Origin: Deinococcus deserti VCD115
GTDB taxonomy: Bacteria; Deinococcota; Deinococci; Deinococcales; Deinococcaceae
DNA length: 64,000 bases
Direction: 5' to 3'
NCBI RefSeq assembly: GCF_000020685.1
Contig: NC_012526.1
Location: 1,652,001 to 1,716,000, forward strand
The position numbers were made by a program, and so were the translations under genes. Positions 21,114 through 30,588 of this stretch are shown one piece after another. Below the pieces are notes generated by a model. It saw only the letters and a list, made by a program, of their open reading frames with translations, was not told the origin of the DNA and did not search any database. Positions within the stretch are counted from its first letter, which is position 1, and each line of letters opens with the position of its first letter.

Positions 21114-23191
21114 GCTCTGCTCTGCGCTGGCACCGCGCGGCGCAGCAGACTCAGGGCCTGCACCGGGGTATACAGGTCGGTGGCACGGATCAGGTCACCG
21201 GTGGTCGAGATGGTTCTCAGCACCTGCCCCCCCTGGCGCACGGCGAACAGCTGCCCGTCCGGCCCTACCTGCAGCAGCCAGGGGACGTCCATAGCCTCAC
21301 CCACCAGATTCTCCAGCGGCAGGGTCAGCCCTGGTGTGCCGTCTGCCTCGATCTTCCGGACCTTGTTGGCCACACTGTCCACGATGTACACGGCCCCCTG
21401 CTGGTCCACGCACAGCCCGGCAAGCTGACGCAGCTGCTCGCTGGTGCGGTCCACCCTGAAGGCGTAGCGGTTGATGTACTCTCCTTGAAGGTTAAAGCGT
21501 TGCACCTCGTTCTGAGCAGTGTCCAGGACATAGACCTGCCCATCTGGCGCCGCAGCGATGGTGCGGGGCTTCTCGAAGCGGCCTACGCCCTGACCACGTC
21601 CGCCAAAGCGGCGCACGAAGCGGCCCTGGCCGTCATAGACCACGACGTGACAGGCCTCAGCGTCCAGTACGAACACCAGCCCGGCCGCGCAGGCGATAGA
21701 GACCGGATGCAGCAGTTCAGCTTCGCCCAGGCCGTATGCTCCGAAGCTCAGCAGTTCCTCGCCGTCACTGGAAAACTTGCGCACAAGGGCTCCAGCCTTG
21801 CCATGACGGTAATCCAGGAGGGTGGCGTACAGGTTGCCCTCCTCGTCGCCGGCAAGCGCATTAGGGACTCCAGGCAGCGCCTTCGCTCCCCCCTGCTGGT
21901 CGGCCAGACTCACGCGCAGCTTGGCGTTCAGGTCCAGCAGCCTCAGGGTGCCGCGTTTTTCCTGCACGCTCACAGCCAGGGCCACCGGGTCTGTAAACAC
22001 CTCGTCGCTGATAACCCCTGCATCCAGCCGGGCAATCACATCGTCCAGGGTGGGACGCTGGGCAGGATCTTTCTCGATCATGTGGAGAATCAGGTCATTG
22101 AGCCGGCCCGGCACTTCAAGCCGCACCTGCTTGGGGGGCTTGGGCGACTCAAAGACCTGCTGGTGCACCACGGCCTCGTAGCTGCCCTTGAAGGCCGTCT
22201 GACCGGTCACCATCTCGTAAGCCAGCAGGCCCAGCGAGTACACGTCGCTGCGGGCGTCCACGCGGTTGCCTTTGGCCTGCTCGGGCGCCATGTAGATGGG
22301 GGTGCCTACCCGGGCACCGGTCATGGTCAGCCGGGTCAGGATCTTCCCCACCGCAATGCCGAAATCCATCAGCTTGACCCCGCCCTCACGCAGGCGGCCA
22401 TCGGTAAATGCGTGCTTGAGCACCATCACGTTGCCAGGCTTGATATCGCGGTGAACCACGTTCTGCATGTGAATGTGCCGCAGAGCGTCGGCCAGAGCCC
22501 GGATCATCTGGGTGCTTTCAGAGAAGGTCAGGGTCCGGTGTTCCAGCAGGGCTTCGAGGCTCTCGCCGTCCAGATATTCCATGGCGATGTAATGCTCGGG
22601 GTCCTGCATGCGGTAGTCGTAGACCCGCACGATATTGGGGTGGTTGAAGCGCTTGAGGACTTCCGCTTCCCGGTAAAAGCGCTTGACGAACTTCGCGTCG
22701 GCCAGATACTTCTCCTGGGGCACCTTGAGGGCCACGATCCGGCCGTCCTGGCGGCGGCGGGCGCGGTACACGTTCCCCATGCCGCCGATGCCGATCCGCT
22801 CAAGGACCTCATATTCCCGAAACTTCAACTCCACGCCGGTCGTGACCTTTGAAGGCCGGCGGGTCGGCGTCACCGGACGCTGACGGTTGGCCGTAACAGG
22901 CTTGAACGCTCCGGAAAGCGGTGTTCGGTCCAGGCTGGGCATCATCAGACGCCCCAGTGGAATCAGTGCCGTGGCCAGCAGAAAAGCGGTCACCCCCAGC
23001 AGGCCCTGCACCCGCGTCAGGCCAGCCTGAATATCCACGGCCCCCCCCTGGCCGGTGGCCCCGGCCGCCACCAGCGCCCCGGCCGCAACAAGAGCGGCTA
23101 CCGCAACAAATGCAGCGAGCACGCGCTCTGGCACCCGCACTGCCAGCAACAGGCCGACCAGGAACAGTGAGCCCAGCAGAGCAAGAGTCAT
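21110..23191 (-). CDS. Membrane Ser/Thr protein kinase with beta-propeller (RqkA-like)
   Basis: 693 residues. Three hydrophobic segments lie at the N-terminus (about 2-18, 24-45, 63-81), then a Hanks-type kinase: glycine loop IGIGGMGNVYRA (133-144), Lys156 in VALKV, catalytic HRD (247-249) in VVHRDIKPGNV, DFG (276-278), APE (302-304). From about 410 on, repeats such as GVFRFGG-type turns and QVYVLDTAQNEVQRF form an NHL/PQQ-like beta-propeller sensor. This plan resembles D. radiodurans RqkA (DR2518), a radiation-inducible kinase that responds to pyrroloquinoline quinone; orthology needs a sequence comparison. GGGAG precedes the ATG. First gene of a two-gene operon. Confidence 0.9.
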   Translation of the reverse strand: MTLALLGSLFLVGLLLAVRVPERVLAAFVAVAALVAAGALVAAGATGQGGAVDIQAGLTRVQGLLGVTAFLLATALIPLGRLMMPSLDRTPLSGAFKPVTANRQRPVTPTRRPSKVTTGVELKFREYEVLERIGIGGMGNVYRARRRQDGRIVALKVPQEKYLADAKFVKRFYREAEVLKRFNHPNIVRVYDYRMQDPEHYIAMEYLDGESLEALLEHRTLTFSESTQMIRALADALRHIHMQNVVHRDIKPGNVMVLKHAFTDGRLREGGVKLMDFGIAVGKILTRLTMTGARVGTPIYMAPEQAKGNRVDARSDVYSLGLLAYEMVTGQTAFKGSYEAVVHQQVFESPKPPKQVRLEVPGRLNDLILHMIEKDPAQRPTLDDVIARLDAGVISDEVFTDPVALAVSVQEKRGTLRLLDLNAKLRVSLADQQGGAKALPGVPNALAGDEEGNLYATLLDYRHGKAGALVRKFSSDGEELLSFGAYGLGEAELLHPVSIACAAGLVFVLDAEACHVVVYDGQGRFVRRFGGRGQGVGRFEKPRTIAAAPDGQVYVLDTAQNEVQRFNLQGEYINRYAFRVDRTSEQLRQLAGLCVDQQGAVYIVDSVANKVRKIEADGTPGLTLPLENLVGEAMDVPWLLQVGPDGQLFAVRQGGQVLRTISTTGDLIRATDLYTPVQALSLLRRAVPAQSRA

Positions 23192-23220
23192 CCAGCTCCC
23201 ACAGACACAGCGAGCCGCTC

Positions 23221-23248
23221 AATGAAGACGATCATTTCTTCTGTTATA
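23221..23248 (-). promoter_or_regulatory. Kinase promoter with inverted repeat at the start point
   Basis: On the minus strand TATAAC (23248-23243) is a -10 box. The repeat AATGA-6 nt-TCATT (23221-23236) begins 7 nt downstream, over the expected transcription start, a position suited to a repressor. It does not match the published RDRM palindrome. Confidence 0.4.
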
Positions 23249-23394
23249 CAGGGCGACTCTTGCCTGTGGCTTACAGCCCCCGCACTGCACCTCCAACGGC
23301 ACGTCCTCAAAGGTCATACTGGAAGGCGTGAACGTCGTTCTCCCCTGGTGTGCCGGGCGCGCGTGCGCGGAGCTTTCGGCGTGACGGAGCCTGC

Positions 23395-25191
23395 ATGACC
23401 TACTGGACCGAACTGGTCGAGCTCTACGAATACAAGGTCACCGACCTGCTGGAAGGCCGTTCTCCTCGTGGAGGCCGGCGCTCGCTGGGGGCTCTGCGGG
23501 ATGATCTGTTGTCCGCACCCCTGACGCCACCGCAGCTCAGGCGCCTGATGGAAGCCGACCGCCGTTACCGTGCCCTGCTCAAAGGACAGCACGCTGCCCC
23601 TCAGACATCAAGCGGTGAACGCCCGGCCTCACGTCCGGGGTGGGCTGTCAACGGCACGGCAGTCAGCGAGGCTGCCCGCGCCTCCAACGACCTGCAGCGC
23701 CTGGCGTGGCATGCCGGGGTGCGCCGCGAACTGCTGGAGGAAAGCCGTGCCTGGCAGCAGGAACCCAGTCTGGTCACCTTACGGGTAGCCTACGCCGCAC
23801 TGGAAAACGCTGAGCGCGCTGCTGGCACCGGACATGACTGGCAGGTCGTTCCAGAAGTCCACGACCCGCTGAGTTCCCTGTACGACACAGAGGTGATTCA
23901 CCGGCTGATGTACGGTATGGCCGATCTGATGCTGGCGCCTGAGGGCCGCACGCGCCTGCGCACCGAGCTGCTCAAGATTCACGAGGAACCTTTTCGGCGC
24001 CACGCTGACGAGGATGTTCTGGCAGCGCGTCTGGAAGCCGTGGGCCGCGAGCCGCTGTCCGAACCGGCGCGCGAGGCCCTGCGGCAGGCGCTGCGGGCTC
24101 AGTACCCGCCTCCTCGCGATCCACGCGAGCGCCCGGCGATCCGGGACGCTGCGCAGCGCCTGCTGACCCTGTTACAGGAGCTCGTCGCGCGGGCGCCGGC
24201 CCTGGTGCCGGGCCGGCTGCCGCCTCATGTGCTGCTGTATGCCAAAGAACCCTCCCTGGCCCAGGACCGCCCGGATGACGCGTCCGATAAACTGTTCGTG
24301 TACATGCCTGGGGGCACGGGGGCACAGTGGCGCGGACTGACGCTGCGCTGGCAACCTGTCTCCACGACCTGGCAGCTCCAGGTCGATGGGCAGCTGATTC
24401 AACTCCGGCCCGACGCTCCGGATATCGAGCGTTCGGCGCTCCTGACTACCTCCAGGGGCGACTTGAGAGCGTTTATCAGCGGTCCTTACCTGCTGCTGCG
24501 CGCCGAAGGTTCGACCCGTGAGGCGCTGAACTCCCAGGCCACACTGGCCCGTGCTGTGGCATTCCTGATGCGTCCAGCCGGAGGATTCGCAGCTTTGCGG
24601 CTGGCCCGGGGAGCCATCCTGTCTCTGCGCCACCAGGCGCTGGATCTGGAATCCCTGGGACCGATGAGTGTCACAAAGTACGCGCAGGCTGCTCCCTCCA
24701 CGCTGCTGGAAGTCGCGCGCCGGGGCGCTGAGACGCTGGTTTCACGCGTGGCAGAGCTGACGCCAGAGGAGATCGCGCGTCACCTGCAGGGCGCAGCCGG
24801 GGCGCTCGCTCTGGACATGACACTGGCCGCAGGACTCCATGAAGTCCTCCACCGGGCCGCCTTTCCCGACGAAGTCCTGCCCGAACCGGTCATTGCCGCG
24901 TTGCTGGAGGTCTCCTGTGACGGCGCCTTCCGGTGTGTTCGGCTGGGAGACGACCCCCTGACGCTGCATGTGGCCGACCGGCTGATGACCGTGCGGCTGG
25001 ACTACAAGGGTGACCGGCTTGCCGTTCTGCCCGGTCAACCGCCGGTGGTGGTAAGTGACCTGGTCGTTATAGCGGTGCCGGGCCTGCGCGTGATGCTGGT
25101 GCGGCAGCTTGACTGGCTGGCTGTAGCCGCAGAAGTGGACCCGCCTGGGAGCGAGACGGACCTGACCACCCTGATCGCAGACGAATTCTGA
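23395..25191 (+). CDS. Conserved protein of unknown function, divergent from the kinase
   Basis: 598 residues; I do not recognise a family. No signal peptide, membrane helix or metal motif is evident. It starts with an aromatic-rich MTYWTELVELYEYKVTDLLEG. The first 300 residues are Arg/Ala/Leu/Glu-rich and helical, the middle (about 300-400) is strand-rich (FVYMPGGTGAQWRGL, WQLQVDGQLIQLRPD), and the end mixes helices with a strand-rich finish (VSDLVVIAVPGLRVML). ATG 23395 has GGAG (23386-23389) 5 nt upstream. It shares a 203-nt divergent promoter region with the RqkA-like kinase, which makes it a candidate partner or substrate. Monocistronic. Confidence 0.75.
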   Translation: MTYWTELVELYEYKVTDLLEGRSPRGGRRSLGALRDDLLSAPLTPPQLRRLMEADRRYRALLKGQHAAPQTSSGERPASRPGWAVNGTAVSEAARASNDLQRLAWHAGVRRELLEESRAWQQEPSLVTLRVAYAALENAERAAGTGHDWQVVPEVHDPLSSLYDTEVIHRLMYGMADLMLAPEGRTRLRTELLKIHEEPFRRHADEDVLAARLEAVGREPLSEPAREALRQALRAQYPPPRDPRERPAIRDAAQRLLTLLQELVARAPALVPGRLPPHVLLYAKEPSLAQDRPDDASDKLFVYMPGGTGAQWRGLTLRWQPVSTTWQLQVDGQLIQLRPDAPDIERSALLTTSRGDLRAFISGPYLLLRAEGSTREALNSQATLARAVAFLMRPAGGFAALRLARGAILSLRHQALDLESLGPMSVTKYAQAAPSTLLEVARRGAETLVSRVAELTPEEIARHLQGAAGALALDMTLAAGLHEVLHRAAFPDEVLPEPVIAALLEVSCDGAFRCVRLGDDPLTLHVADRLMTVRLDYKGDRLAVLPGQPPVVVSDLVVIAVPGLRVMLVRQLDWLAVAAEVDPPGSETDLTTLIADEF

Positions 25192-25249
25192 AACGTCCCC
25201 TTCCCGGTCAGTTTCAGGAACGGTGTTCCGGGACAGGGGCCGGATGGTC

Positions 25250-25255
25250 TAGCAT
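25250..25255 (+). promoter_or_regulatory. -10 box of the GT2 gene
   Basis: TAGCAT lies 6 nt before the ATG at 25262; the GGAG in between is only 2 nt from the ATG, too near for a ribosome site. Confidence 0.5.
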
Positions 25256-25261
25256 GGAGAC

Positions 25262-25918
25262 ATGACCCAGCCTGCAGCGTCCGGGACCACGCGGGTGGCG
25301 GTGGTGATTCCGGCTTTCAATGAAGAAGATACGGTGGCCAATGTGGTCCGGGTCGGCCTTACCGTCACGCCGGACGTCGTCGTGGTCTCTGACGGCAGCA
25401 GCGACAGCACAGCCCGGGTCGCGCGGGAGGCCGGCGCACATGTGGTGGAACTCAACGAGAACGCTGGAAAAGGCGCGGCGCTGCTGGCTGCCCTTCACGC
25501 CACACAGGCCGATCTGGTCGTGATGCTCGACGCCGACCTGATGGGCCTGACGCACGAGCATCTGCAGCAACTGCTGGAACCCGTCCGCTCGGGGCAGCTG
25601 GACATGAGCATCGGCGTCTTTGATGGCGGCGGCTTCGTCACGGACTGGGGCAACAAGCTCACCCCACATCTCAGCGGTCAGCGTGCCTGCCGCCGCGACT
25701 GGCTGCTGGCCGTTCCCGATCTTGGCCGGGAACGGTGGCCCGAACCGGCCATCACCGCACACCTCAAGGAAACGGGAGCACGCTGGGACTACGTGGTGCT
25801 TGAGCAGGTGGCGCAAGTGGTAAAGGAAAAGAAACGGGGGTTCTGGAAGGGTGCACAGGCCCGCACCAAGATGTACGCAGACCTGCTGACCTACCACGCC
25901 CGGCGAAAGCGACCCTGA
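25262..25918 (+). CDS. Glycosyltransferase family 2 protein
   Basis: 218 residues, GT-A fold without membrane helices. VAVVIPAFNEEDTV starts the nucleotide-binding strand, VVVVSDGSSDST follows, and VMLDADLMGLTHEHL has the metal-binding DxD. NAGKGAALLAAL is typical of dolichyl-phosphate-mannose-synthase-like GT2 enzymes. A conserved Gln/Arg block (SGQRACRRDWLL) lies at the acceptor side and the C-terminus is basic (HARRKRP). Sugar donor and acceptor cannot be told from sequence; glycolipid or polysaccharide formation is likely. Monocistronic. Confidence 0.86.
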   Translation: MTQPAASGTTRVAVVIPAFNEEDTVANVVRVGLTVTPDVVVVSDGSSDSTARVAREAGAHVVELNENAGKGAALLAALHATQADLVVMLDADLMGLTHEHLQQLLEPVRSGQLDMSIGVFDGGGFVTDWGNKLTPHLSGQRACRRDWLLAVPDLGRERWPEPAITAHLKETGARWDYVVLEQVAQVVKEKKRGFWKGAQARTKMYADLLTYHARRKRP

Positions 25919-25984
25919 CCTGCCGTCTGAAGTGAGGAGTCACCCAGGCGCCCAGCAGGCCATCATGGTTCATAGCGACCGCTC

Positions 25985-26034
25985 GGGAGCTGCGCCTGAT
26001 CCGGTTTCCATCCGAACTTCAGACCACAGCTCCC
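25985..26034. terminator. Possible bidirectional terminator between GT2 gene and proC
   Basis: GGGAGCTG (25985-25992) and CAGCTCCC (26027-26034) form an 8-bp stem around an interior that can pair further (CTGA/TCAG). It lies between convergent genes. Confidence 0.4.
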
Positions 26035-26065
26035 TTCAGGGGGCCAGCACCCGGCCGTACGCTGC

Positions 26066-26857
26066 TTATTCCTGGTCCTGACCCAGTTCGATGCTGCGGC
26101 GGGTCGCCGCCTCGACCGCCCGCATCAGGCCCCCACGGACGCCAGCAGCTTCGAGCTCGACCAGTCCGGCAATTGTCGTGCCACCAGGGCTGGCCACCTC
26201 GTCCTTGAGCAGCCCCGGATGGGCACGCTTCTGCAGCAGTTCACCGCTGGCCACCAGCAGTTTGGCCGCGAGTTCGTTGGCCAGGGCCCGCGGCAGGCCC
26301 ATGCGCACGCCCCCGTCCGCCAGCGCCTCGGCCACCACGGCAGCGTAGGCTGGTCCGGAGGCGCTCATCCCGGTAAAGACATTGAACAGGTGCTCGGGAA
26401 TGTCGTAGACATCACCTACCGCGCCGAACAGGCTGTGGGTGAAGTCGAGATCACCGGCTTCCAGCGCTTCACGTGGGCCCGTTATAGCTGTCTGGCTCAG
26501 GCCGATGGTCGCTGCCAGATTCGGCATGACCCGGACCACGCGCTTGGTCCCCAGACGGCGCGACAGCGTGGCCACACTGACGCCGGCCATCGTGCTGATG
26601 TATCCCGCGTTCTCCTGCGCCAGCCATTCGCTGACTTCCGGGAACACGCGGGGCTGCAGACTGATCAGGATGCGCTGCGCCCCAGCAAGTTCGTCCGGCG
26701 TGATGACCTGGGCTCCGGTGCGGCCAGCGATCTCTTCAAGGCGCGGAACGTTGGTGTCCAGCAGTCCGATCTCCGAGGGCTGGAGCACACCGCGCGACGT
26801 GACGCCCTCCAGCAGAGCCAGCCCAAGTTTCCCGACACCGACGATGGCGACCTTCAT
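26066..26857 (-). CDS. proC: Pyrroline-5-carboxylate reductase ProC
   Basis: 263 residues. Reduces 1-pyrroline-5-carboxylate to proline with NAD(P)H, last step of proline synthesis. N-terminal Rossmann motif [17 protein letters not shown], then [43 protein letters not shown], and the C-terminal [19 protein letters not shown] with the substrate-binding block. ATG 26857 is 7 nt after a TATACT box, so the mRNA is probably leaderless. Divergent from prmA. The window also holds the opposing degradation genes (PRODH and P5CDH), which gives a full proline/P5C cycle. Confidence 0.95.
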   Translation of the reverse strand: MKVAIVGVGKLGLALLEGVTSRGVLQPSEIGLLDTNVPRLEEIAGRTGAQVITPDELAGAQRILISLQPRVFPEVSEWLAQENAGYISTMAGVSVATLSRRLGTKRVVRVMPNLAATIGLSQTAITGPREALEAGDLDFTHSLFGAVGDVYDIPEHLFNVFTGMSASGPAYAAVVAEALADGGVRMGLPRALANELAAKLLVASGELLQKRAHPGLLKDEVASPGGTTIAGLVELEAAGVRGGLMRAVEAATRRSIELGQDQE

Positions 26858-26864
26858 GCGCGCC

Positions 26865-26938
26865 AGTATAGGTGCGCCTGTGAGAGTGCCTGGGGGGCCG
26901 GTGTGGAGGACTTGCGTCATGCAACTCCCAGGTACACT
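26865..26938. promoter_or_regulatory. Divergent leaderless promoters of proC and prmA
   Basis: Minus strand: TATACT (26870-26865), 7 nt before the proC ATG. Plus strand: TACACT (26933-26938), 6 nt before the prmA ATG. Both start codons thus fall at the predicted transcription starts. Confidence 0.6.
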
Positions 26939-26944
26939 CGGCGC

Positions 26945-27760
26945 ATGCTGGTGTATGCCCTGCCTGGAACCTTTGAAACGCGCGAAGACCACCTGGATCT
27001 GCTGTGGGAGGCAGGCGCGACCGGCCTGGAGGAACGCGCCGGGCTGATCCGCGCCTACTTCGACACTGAAGTGGACCTGCCTGCACAGATCCGGGACGGG
27101 CAGTGGCAGAACGAGGCCGATCAGGACTGGCTGGCCGCTTTCAAGGCCAACCTGCGTCCTGTGCGCGCCGGGCGCGTGACCATTGTTCCACCGTGGCTGC
27201 GAACCGAGGTCGAAAGCGGCCAGCTGCCCCTGGTGATCGAGCCTGGCATGGCCTTCGGCACCGGCCACCACGCGACCACCCGGATGGCGGTCGAGGCACT
27301 GGGCAACCTGGATCTCCAGGGGAAACGGGTGCTGGACGTAGGCACTGGCAGCGGCGTTTTGGCTATTGCCGCAGCTCTGCTTGGGGCTGCGCAGGCCGCA
27401 GGCGTGGACATTGATCCCATCACCATTCCGATTGCCCGCGAAAATGCCCAGGAAAACGGAGTTCCCGAGGGCCGCACGGTGTTTGTGGAAGGCACCCTGG
27501 GCGACGAGCTGCCCGAACAGGCCGGTGATGAAGAGTTCGATGTCCTGGTGGCCAACCTGTACGCCGAACTGCATGACCTGCTGGCCGCAGAGTATGTGGC
27601 GCACCTGCGCCCAGGGGGACCACTGGTGCTGACCGGCATCCTGACCAGCAAGCTGGGAATGGTACAGGACGCCCTGAACCGAGAAGGCTTTTCAGGCATT
27701 CAGGTGCGTGAAGACGGCGAGTGGGTTCTGGTGACCGCCAGCGCGCCAGCTCAGCAATGA
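26945..27760 (+). CDS. prmA: Ribosomal protein L11 methyltransferase PrmA
   Basis: 271 residues. SAM-dependent trimethylation of ribosomal protein L11. The N-terminal substrate-recognition domain (1-60) is followed by [33 protein letters not shown], the SAM loop [14 protein letters not shown] (about 129-142), the acidic GVDIDPI, and [12 protein letters not shown] at the catalytic motif. ATG 26945 is 6 nt after TACACT and has no Shine-Dalgarno site. Its stop overlaps the rsmE ATG by 4 nt, forming a two-gene operon of translation-apparatus methyltransferases. Confidence 0.95.
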   Translation: MLVYALPGTFETREDHLDLLWEAGATGLEERAGLIRAYFDTEVDLPAQIRDGQWQNEADQDWLAAFKANLRPVRAGRVTIVPPWLRTEVESGQLPLVIEPGMAFGTGHHATTRMAVEALGNLDLQGKRVLDVGTGSGVLAIAAALLGAAQAAGVDIDPITIPIARENAQENGVPEGRTVFVEGTLGDELPEQAGDEEFDVLVANLYAELHDLLAAEYVAHLRPGGPLVLTGILTSKLGMVQDALNREGFSGIQVREDGEWVLVTASAPAQQ

Positions 27761-28473
27761 GCGGCGAGGACCGGGGCTCGGGTCAGGTCCGCCGCGTGCG
27801 CGTGGAGGCCCTGGCTCCTGAAATGGTCCTGGGCCCGCGGGAGGCGAGGCATCTGTATGTGCTGCGGCTCTCTCCTGGTGCAGAGGTGCTGGTGTTTGAC
27901 GGCCAGGGAGCTCAGGCTCAGGCCACGGTGGTCGAACTTGATGCTGCCCGGGCCATCCTGCACCTGGGCGAAAGCATAGGCGCAGCGGCCGAAACGCCCC
28001 AGCCGCTGACGCTGGCCGTGGCCCTCCTGAAAGGGGACAAGCTTGCCGACGTGGTGCGGGCCGCCACCGAACTGGGCGTGGCCCGGGTGCAGCTGCTGGT
28101 CACGCGCCGGGCTGATGCCCGTGAAATCGGGGCACAGAAGCTGTCGCGCCTGAACCGCATTGCCGAGGAAGCGAGTAAGCAGTCGCGGCGGGCCGTGACT
28201 CCTCCGGTGCTCAACCCGGTGACTCTGGCTGATTTTCAGTGGGAAGGCCAGCTCTTCGTCGCCCAGCCCGGCTCCAGCTTGCGTCTGACCCAGCACCTGG
28301 ACTGGTCAGCCCCAGTAACCGTGCTGACCGGCCCTGAAGGTGGCCTGACCACTGAAGAAGTGAATCAGCTCACTGCGAAAGGAGCGCTGTCGGTGACTCT
28401 TGGCCCCCGTATCCTGCGCGCCGAAACAGCCCCGGTGGCACTCCTGGGAGCTATTGCAGCACAGGGACAATAG
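27757..28473 (+). CDS. rsmE: 16S rRNA (uracil1498-N3)-methyltransferase RsmE
   Basis: 238 residues. SPOUT-class methyltransferase acting on U1498 of 16S rRNA. N-terminal PUA-like domain (about 1-70, [17 protein letters not shown]), then the knot domain: [50 protein letters not shown] and [17 protein letters not shown], which hold the SAM site. The ATG lies in the ATGA overlap with prmA; an upstream in-frame reading exists but lies inside prmA. Confidence 0.94.
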   Translation: MSGEDRGSGQVRRVRVEALAPEMVLGPREARHLYVLRLSPGAEVLVFDGQGAQAQATVVELDAARAILHLGESIGAAAETPQPLTLAVALLKGDKLADVVRAATELGVARVQLLVTRRADAREIGAQKLSRLNRIAEEASKQSRRAVTPPVLNPVTLADFQWEGQLFVAQPGSSLRLTQHLDWSAPVTVLTGPEGGLTTEEVNQLTAKGALSVTLGPRILRAETAPVALLGAIAAQGQ

Positions 28474-28595
28474 GCGTCGGCAGACGCTGCGTTCTGGTCC
28501 GGATCGACAAGGATACCTGACGGTGGAGTCCTGCCTTGCAGCGAGGAGCATCCACTTCAACCTCTGCCACCGGTACCACTTCTTTCGTGCAGGTG

Positions 28596-29339
28596 TCAGA
28601 CCAGCGCCACGGCTGGGCTGTCCGTGGCGGGCACCAGCTGACGCCAGCTGTGGACACTCCCGATCTGTACGGTGACAAATCGTTCCAGGGCGCGCCACAG
28701 AGCCGGACGCTGGTGCAGCGGCACCGGGGTCTCCATACTTACCCGCACAGTTCTGCGTACGACGTTGCGCAGAAAATCCAGTGATTCCGCCGGGTAGGCA
28801 GGCAGGGCAGCACATGTTGCGCAGAGAAGCTGCCCAGCCAGCGGATCAGGGTGCGCCGGGTCCGGCTGGCCACATCGGGCGCAGCGGGCAGTCTGCGGCA
28901 CCATGCCGGCCAGTCCCAGCAGCTTGTAGCTCATGACCAGCGCCACCCATTCAGGATCAGGCTGGTGGGAAATGCCCCGCAGGGCTCCGGCGAACAGGTC
29001 AAACGCCTGCTCGCTGAATTCGCCTTCCTGGAACAGGGCGTCGGCAAACTCCGCCATCAGGTGCGCAAAGGCGTATCGCTCGGGTTCAGCCAGCCGGGGC
29101 AGCGCGCCTTCCAGTACTGCCTGCTTGACGCTGGCCAGATCGTTGTGCGGGCCCTGATAAATCTGGGTGGCCACGTGATGAAACAGGTTCAGTCGGCTGG
29201 CCAGGGGACCACGCACGCCACCGCGCGCCACCGCCTTGAGCTTGCCCTGAGGAGTCAGCAAGGTCACGATGATGTCGCCGGCCGGTGTGACGCGGCGCCG
29301 GATGACGATCCCGTTGCGGTTGGCAGTTCGCGACCTCAC
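28596..29339 (-). CDS. recO: DNA repair protein RecO
   Basis: 247 residues. Mediator of RecFOR-dependent loading of RecA onto SSB-coated DNA, central to Deinococcus double-strand-break repair. N-terminal OB fold ([18 protein letters not shown]...[15 protein letters not shown]), helical middle ([19 protein letters not shown]), and a Cys4 zinc site CARCGQ...CATC near residue 150-175. The GTG start at 29339 reproduces the start of D. radiodurans RecO as I recall it (RSRTANR) and has GGGAG 4 nt upstream. Only 122 nt separate it from the convergent rsmE. Confidence 0.95.
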   Translation of the reverse strand: MRSRTANRNGIVIRRRVTPAGDIIVTLLTPQGKLKAVARGGVRGPLASRLNLFHHVATQIYQGPHNDLASVKQAVLEGALPRLAEPERYAFAHLMAEFADALFQEGEFSEQAFDLFAGALRGISHQPDPEWVALVMSYKLLGLAGMVPQTARCARCGQPDPAHPDPLAGQLLCATCAALPAYPAESLDFLRNVVRRTVRVSMETPVPLHQRPALWRALERFVTVQIGSVHSWRQLVPATDSPAVALV

Positions 29340-29539
29340 CGGACTCCCAGGAGGGAACAATGCAGGCCTGGTTCCCCGCAACTGGCCCCGAGGGTCCAGT
29401 GTGCAGTGTCCTGTGGTTTCCGGCCAGACAGGATCAAACGGGGCAGCGTCCTTCTCACCTCACGAAGATAGGTCACCTGCCCCCCCCTTGCAGTGACTGG
29501 AAGCAGTTTTCGCGCACGAATGACCCCTTGCCAGGCACG

Positions 29540-29545
29540 TACACT
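29540..29545 (+). promoter_or_regulatory. -10 box of the zinc-finger gene
   Basis: TACACT, 8 nt before the ATG at 29554; no Shine-Dalgarno site is visible there. Confidence 0.45.
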
Positions 29546-29553
29546 GGCTACCA

Positions 29554-29964
29554 ATGAGTGATTCACGCTCCTCCGATCACAGCGTCCGTGACCTGCTGCG
29601 CGAACTGTTTCCGGACACTCACCGGGAACTGTTCGGTGATGAAGCCGCCCCGGAGGCCCCGCCCACGCTGGGGCTTTACCCGGTGGCAGACGGACGGCTG
29701 GCGCTGGTGCATGGCGATCAGCTGGCCGAGTTCAGTCCGTTAGACCCCAAGGGGCGCAATGCCCTGCACTGCGACCTGTGCCACTACACCCGCAGCCGCA
29801 GCGAAGCGAGTGTGTACCGCGTACGGGTCGGGGCACGCCGCACGCGCTACGTGACGCTGTGCCTGGGAACCCAGGCGTGCCAGAAGCGCGCTGGATCGCG
29901 GGGCCTGGAGAGCCTGGCCAGCCGGATTTTTCCTCTGGAATCCAGTTTCGCTGACGAGCATTAG
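29554..29964 (+). CDS. Small zinc-finger protein, FBP-like
   Basis: 136 residues. The N-terminus is acidic; the C-terminal half has two cysteine pairs, CDLC (about 72-75) and CLGTQAC (about 105-111), with [16 protein letters not shown] between them and RKxG-like basic residues after. This resembles the treble-clef finger of the FusB/FBP family that binds elongation factor G, but spacing and length differ, so the assignment is tentative. Divergent from recO across 214 nt that hold no other gene. A role in translation or RNA binding is an inference. Confidence 0.7.
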   Translation: MSDSRSSDHSVRDLLRELFPDTHRELFGDEAAPEAPPTLGLYPVADGRLALVHGDQLAEFSPLDPKGRNALHCDLCHYTRSRSEASVYRVRVGARRTRYVTLCLGTQACQKRAGSRGLESLASRIFPLESSFADEH

Positions 29965-30093
29965 GCGCAGGAAGACAGGTGGCGTTTCTGGTATGACAAC
30001 GCGCTGAACAATGCAGGAACGGGCAGTCTCACCGCAGAGCTAAGTTTTCAAACCCCTGAACGCGGATGCGCCTGGGTCATCCATACGGATTTC

Positions 30094-30120
30094 TTGACAC
30101 CTTTGACATCCGACTAAAAT
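30094..30120 (+). promoter_or_regulatory. Promoter of small protein B
   Basis: TTGACA (30094-30099) and TAAAAT (30115-30120) match both consensus boxes well; the 15-nt spacer is short. It gives a leader of roughly 28 nt containing a Shine-Dalgarno site, unlike the leaderless genes around it. Confidence 0.6.
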
Positions 30121-30154
30121 CCACGGCGCCTAACATGGAGGATGGAGGTTCTCC

Positions 30155-30385
30155 ATGACAGAGAAAAGTATGGGCGAACGCCTGGGCGAAGCTGTGGATT
30201 CCGCCAAACACAAGGTCAACGAGATGGCTGACCGCACACGCGCCGAAGGCCACGAGTTCAAGGCAGAGACCAGCGATAGCCCCGTTGAACGAGCGGTAGA
30301 AAAAGGCAAAGCGACCGTAGACCACAGTAAAGCTGAGTTGCACGAAGCTGCCAGCGAGAAACAGGCCAGAGACGCTGGACGGTAA
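30155..30385 (+). CDS. Small hydrophilic stress-type protein B
   Basis: 76 residues, charged and Ala/Glu/Lys-rich, no Cys, no hydrophobic segment. [14 protein letters not shown] and KAELHEAA align with protein A at 5044. Strong expression is suggested by a consensus-like promoter, GGAGG (30144-30148) 6 nt before the ATG, and a perfect terminator. A protective, disordered or helical protein in the style of LEA/CsbD proteins is the best guess; this rests on composition and gene layout only. Confidence 0.75.
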   Translation: MTEKSMGERLGEAVDSAKHKVNEMADRTRAEGHEFKAETSDSPVERAVEKGKATVDHSKAELHEAASEKQARDAGR

Positions 30386-30424
30386 CCACCGCGCTACTAC
30401 ATCAGCTGCATCTGGTTTATCTGG

Positions 30425-30454
30425 AAACAGACGGAAGTCATCCCGTCTGTTTTT
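30425..30454 (+). terminator. Intrinsic terminator of small protein B
   Basis: AAACAGACGG (30425-30434) pairs with CCGTCTGTTT (30443-30452) over an 8-nt loop and runs into T residues. Confidence 0.9.
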
Positions 30455-30588
30455 ATGTCCAATCTGCCGGTTCATCCACAGAGGCCAACTTCGGACATAG
30501 GCTTCACAATCAAAAAGAGTCCAGAGCAGGCACCAGCTCAGTCATTGACCACCAGACGGTTTCTGTCCCTTCGTTATCCACCATTGTC

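Noticed and set aside
23192..23394. Radiation-desiccation response motif (RDRM) upstream of the RqkA-like kinase
   Set aside because: No sequence close to the 17-bp TTATGTCATTGACATAA consensus is present; only a short AATGA/TCATT repeat was found.
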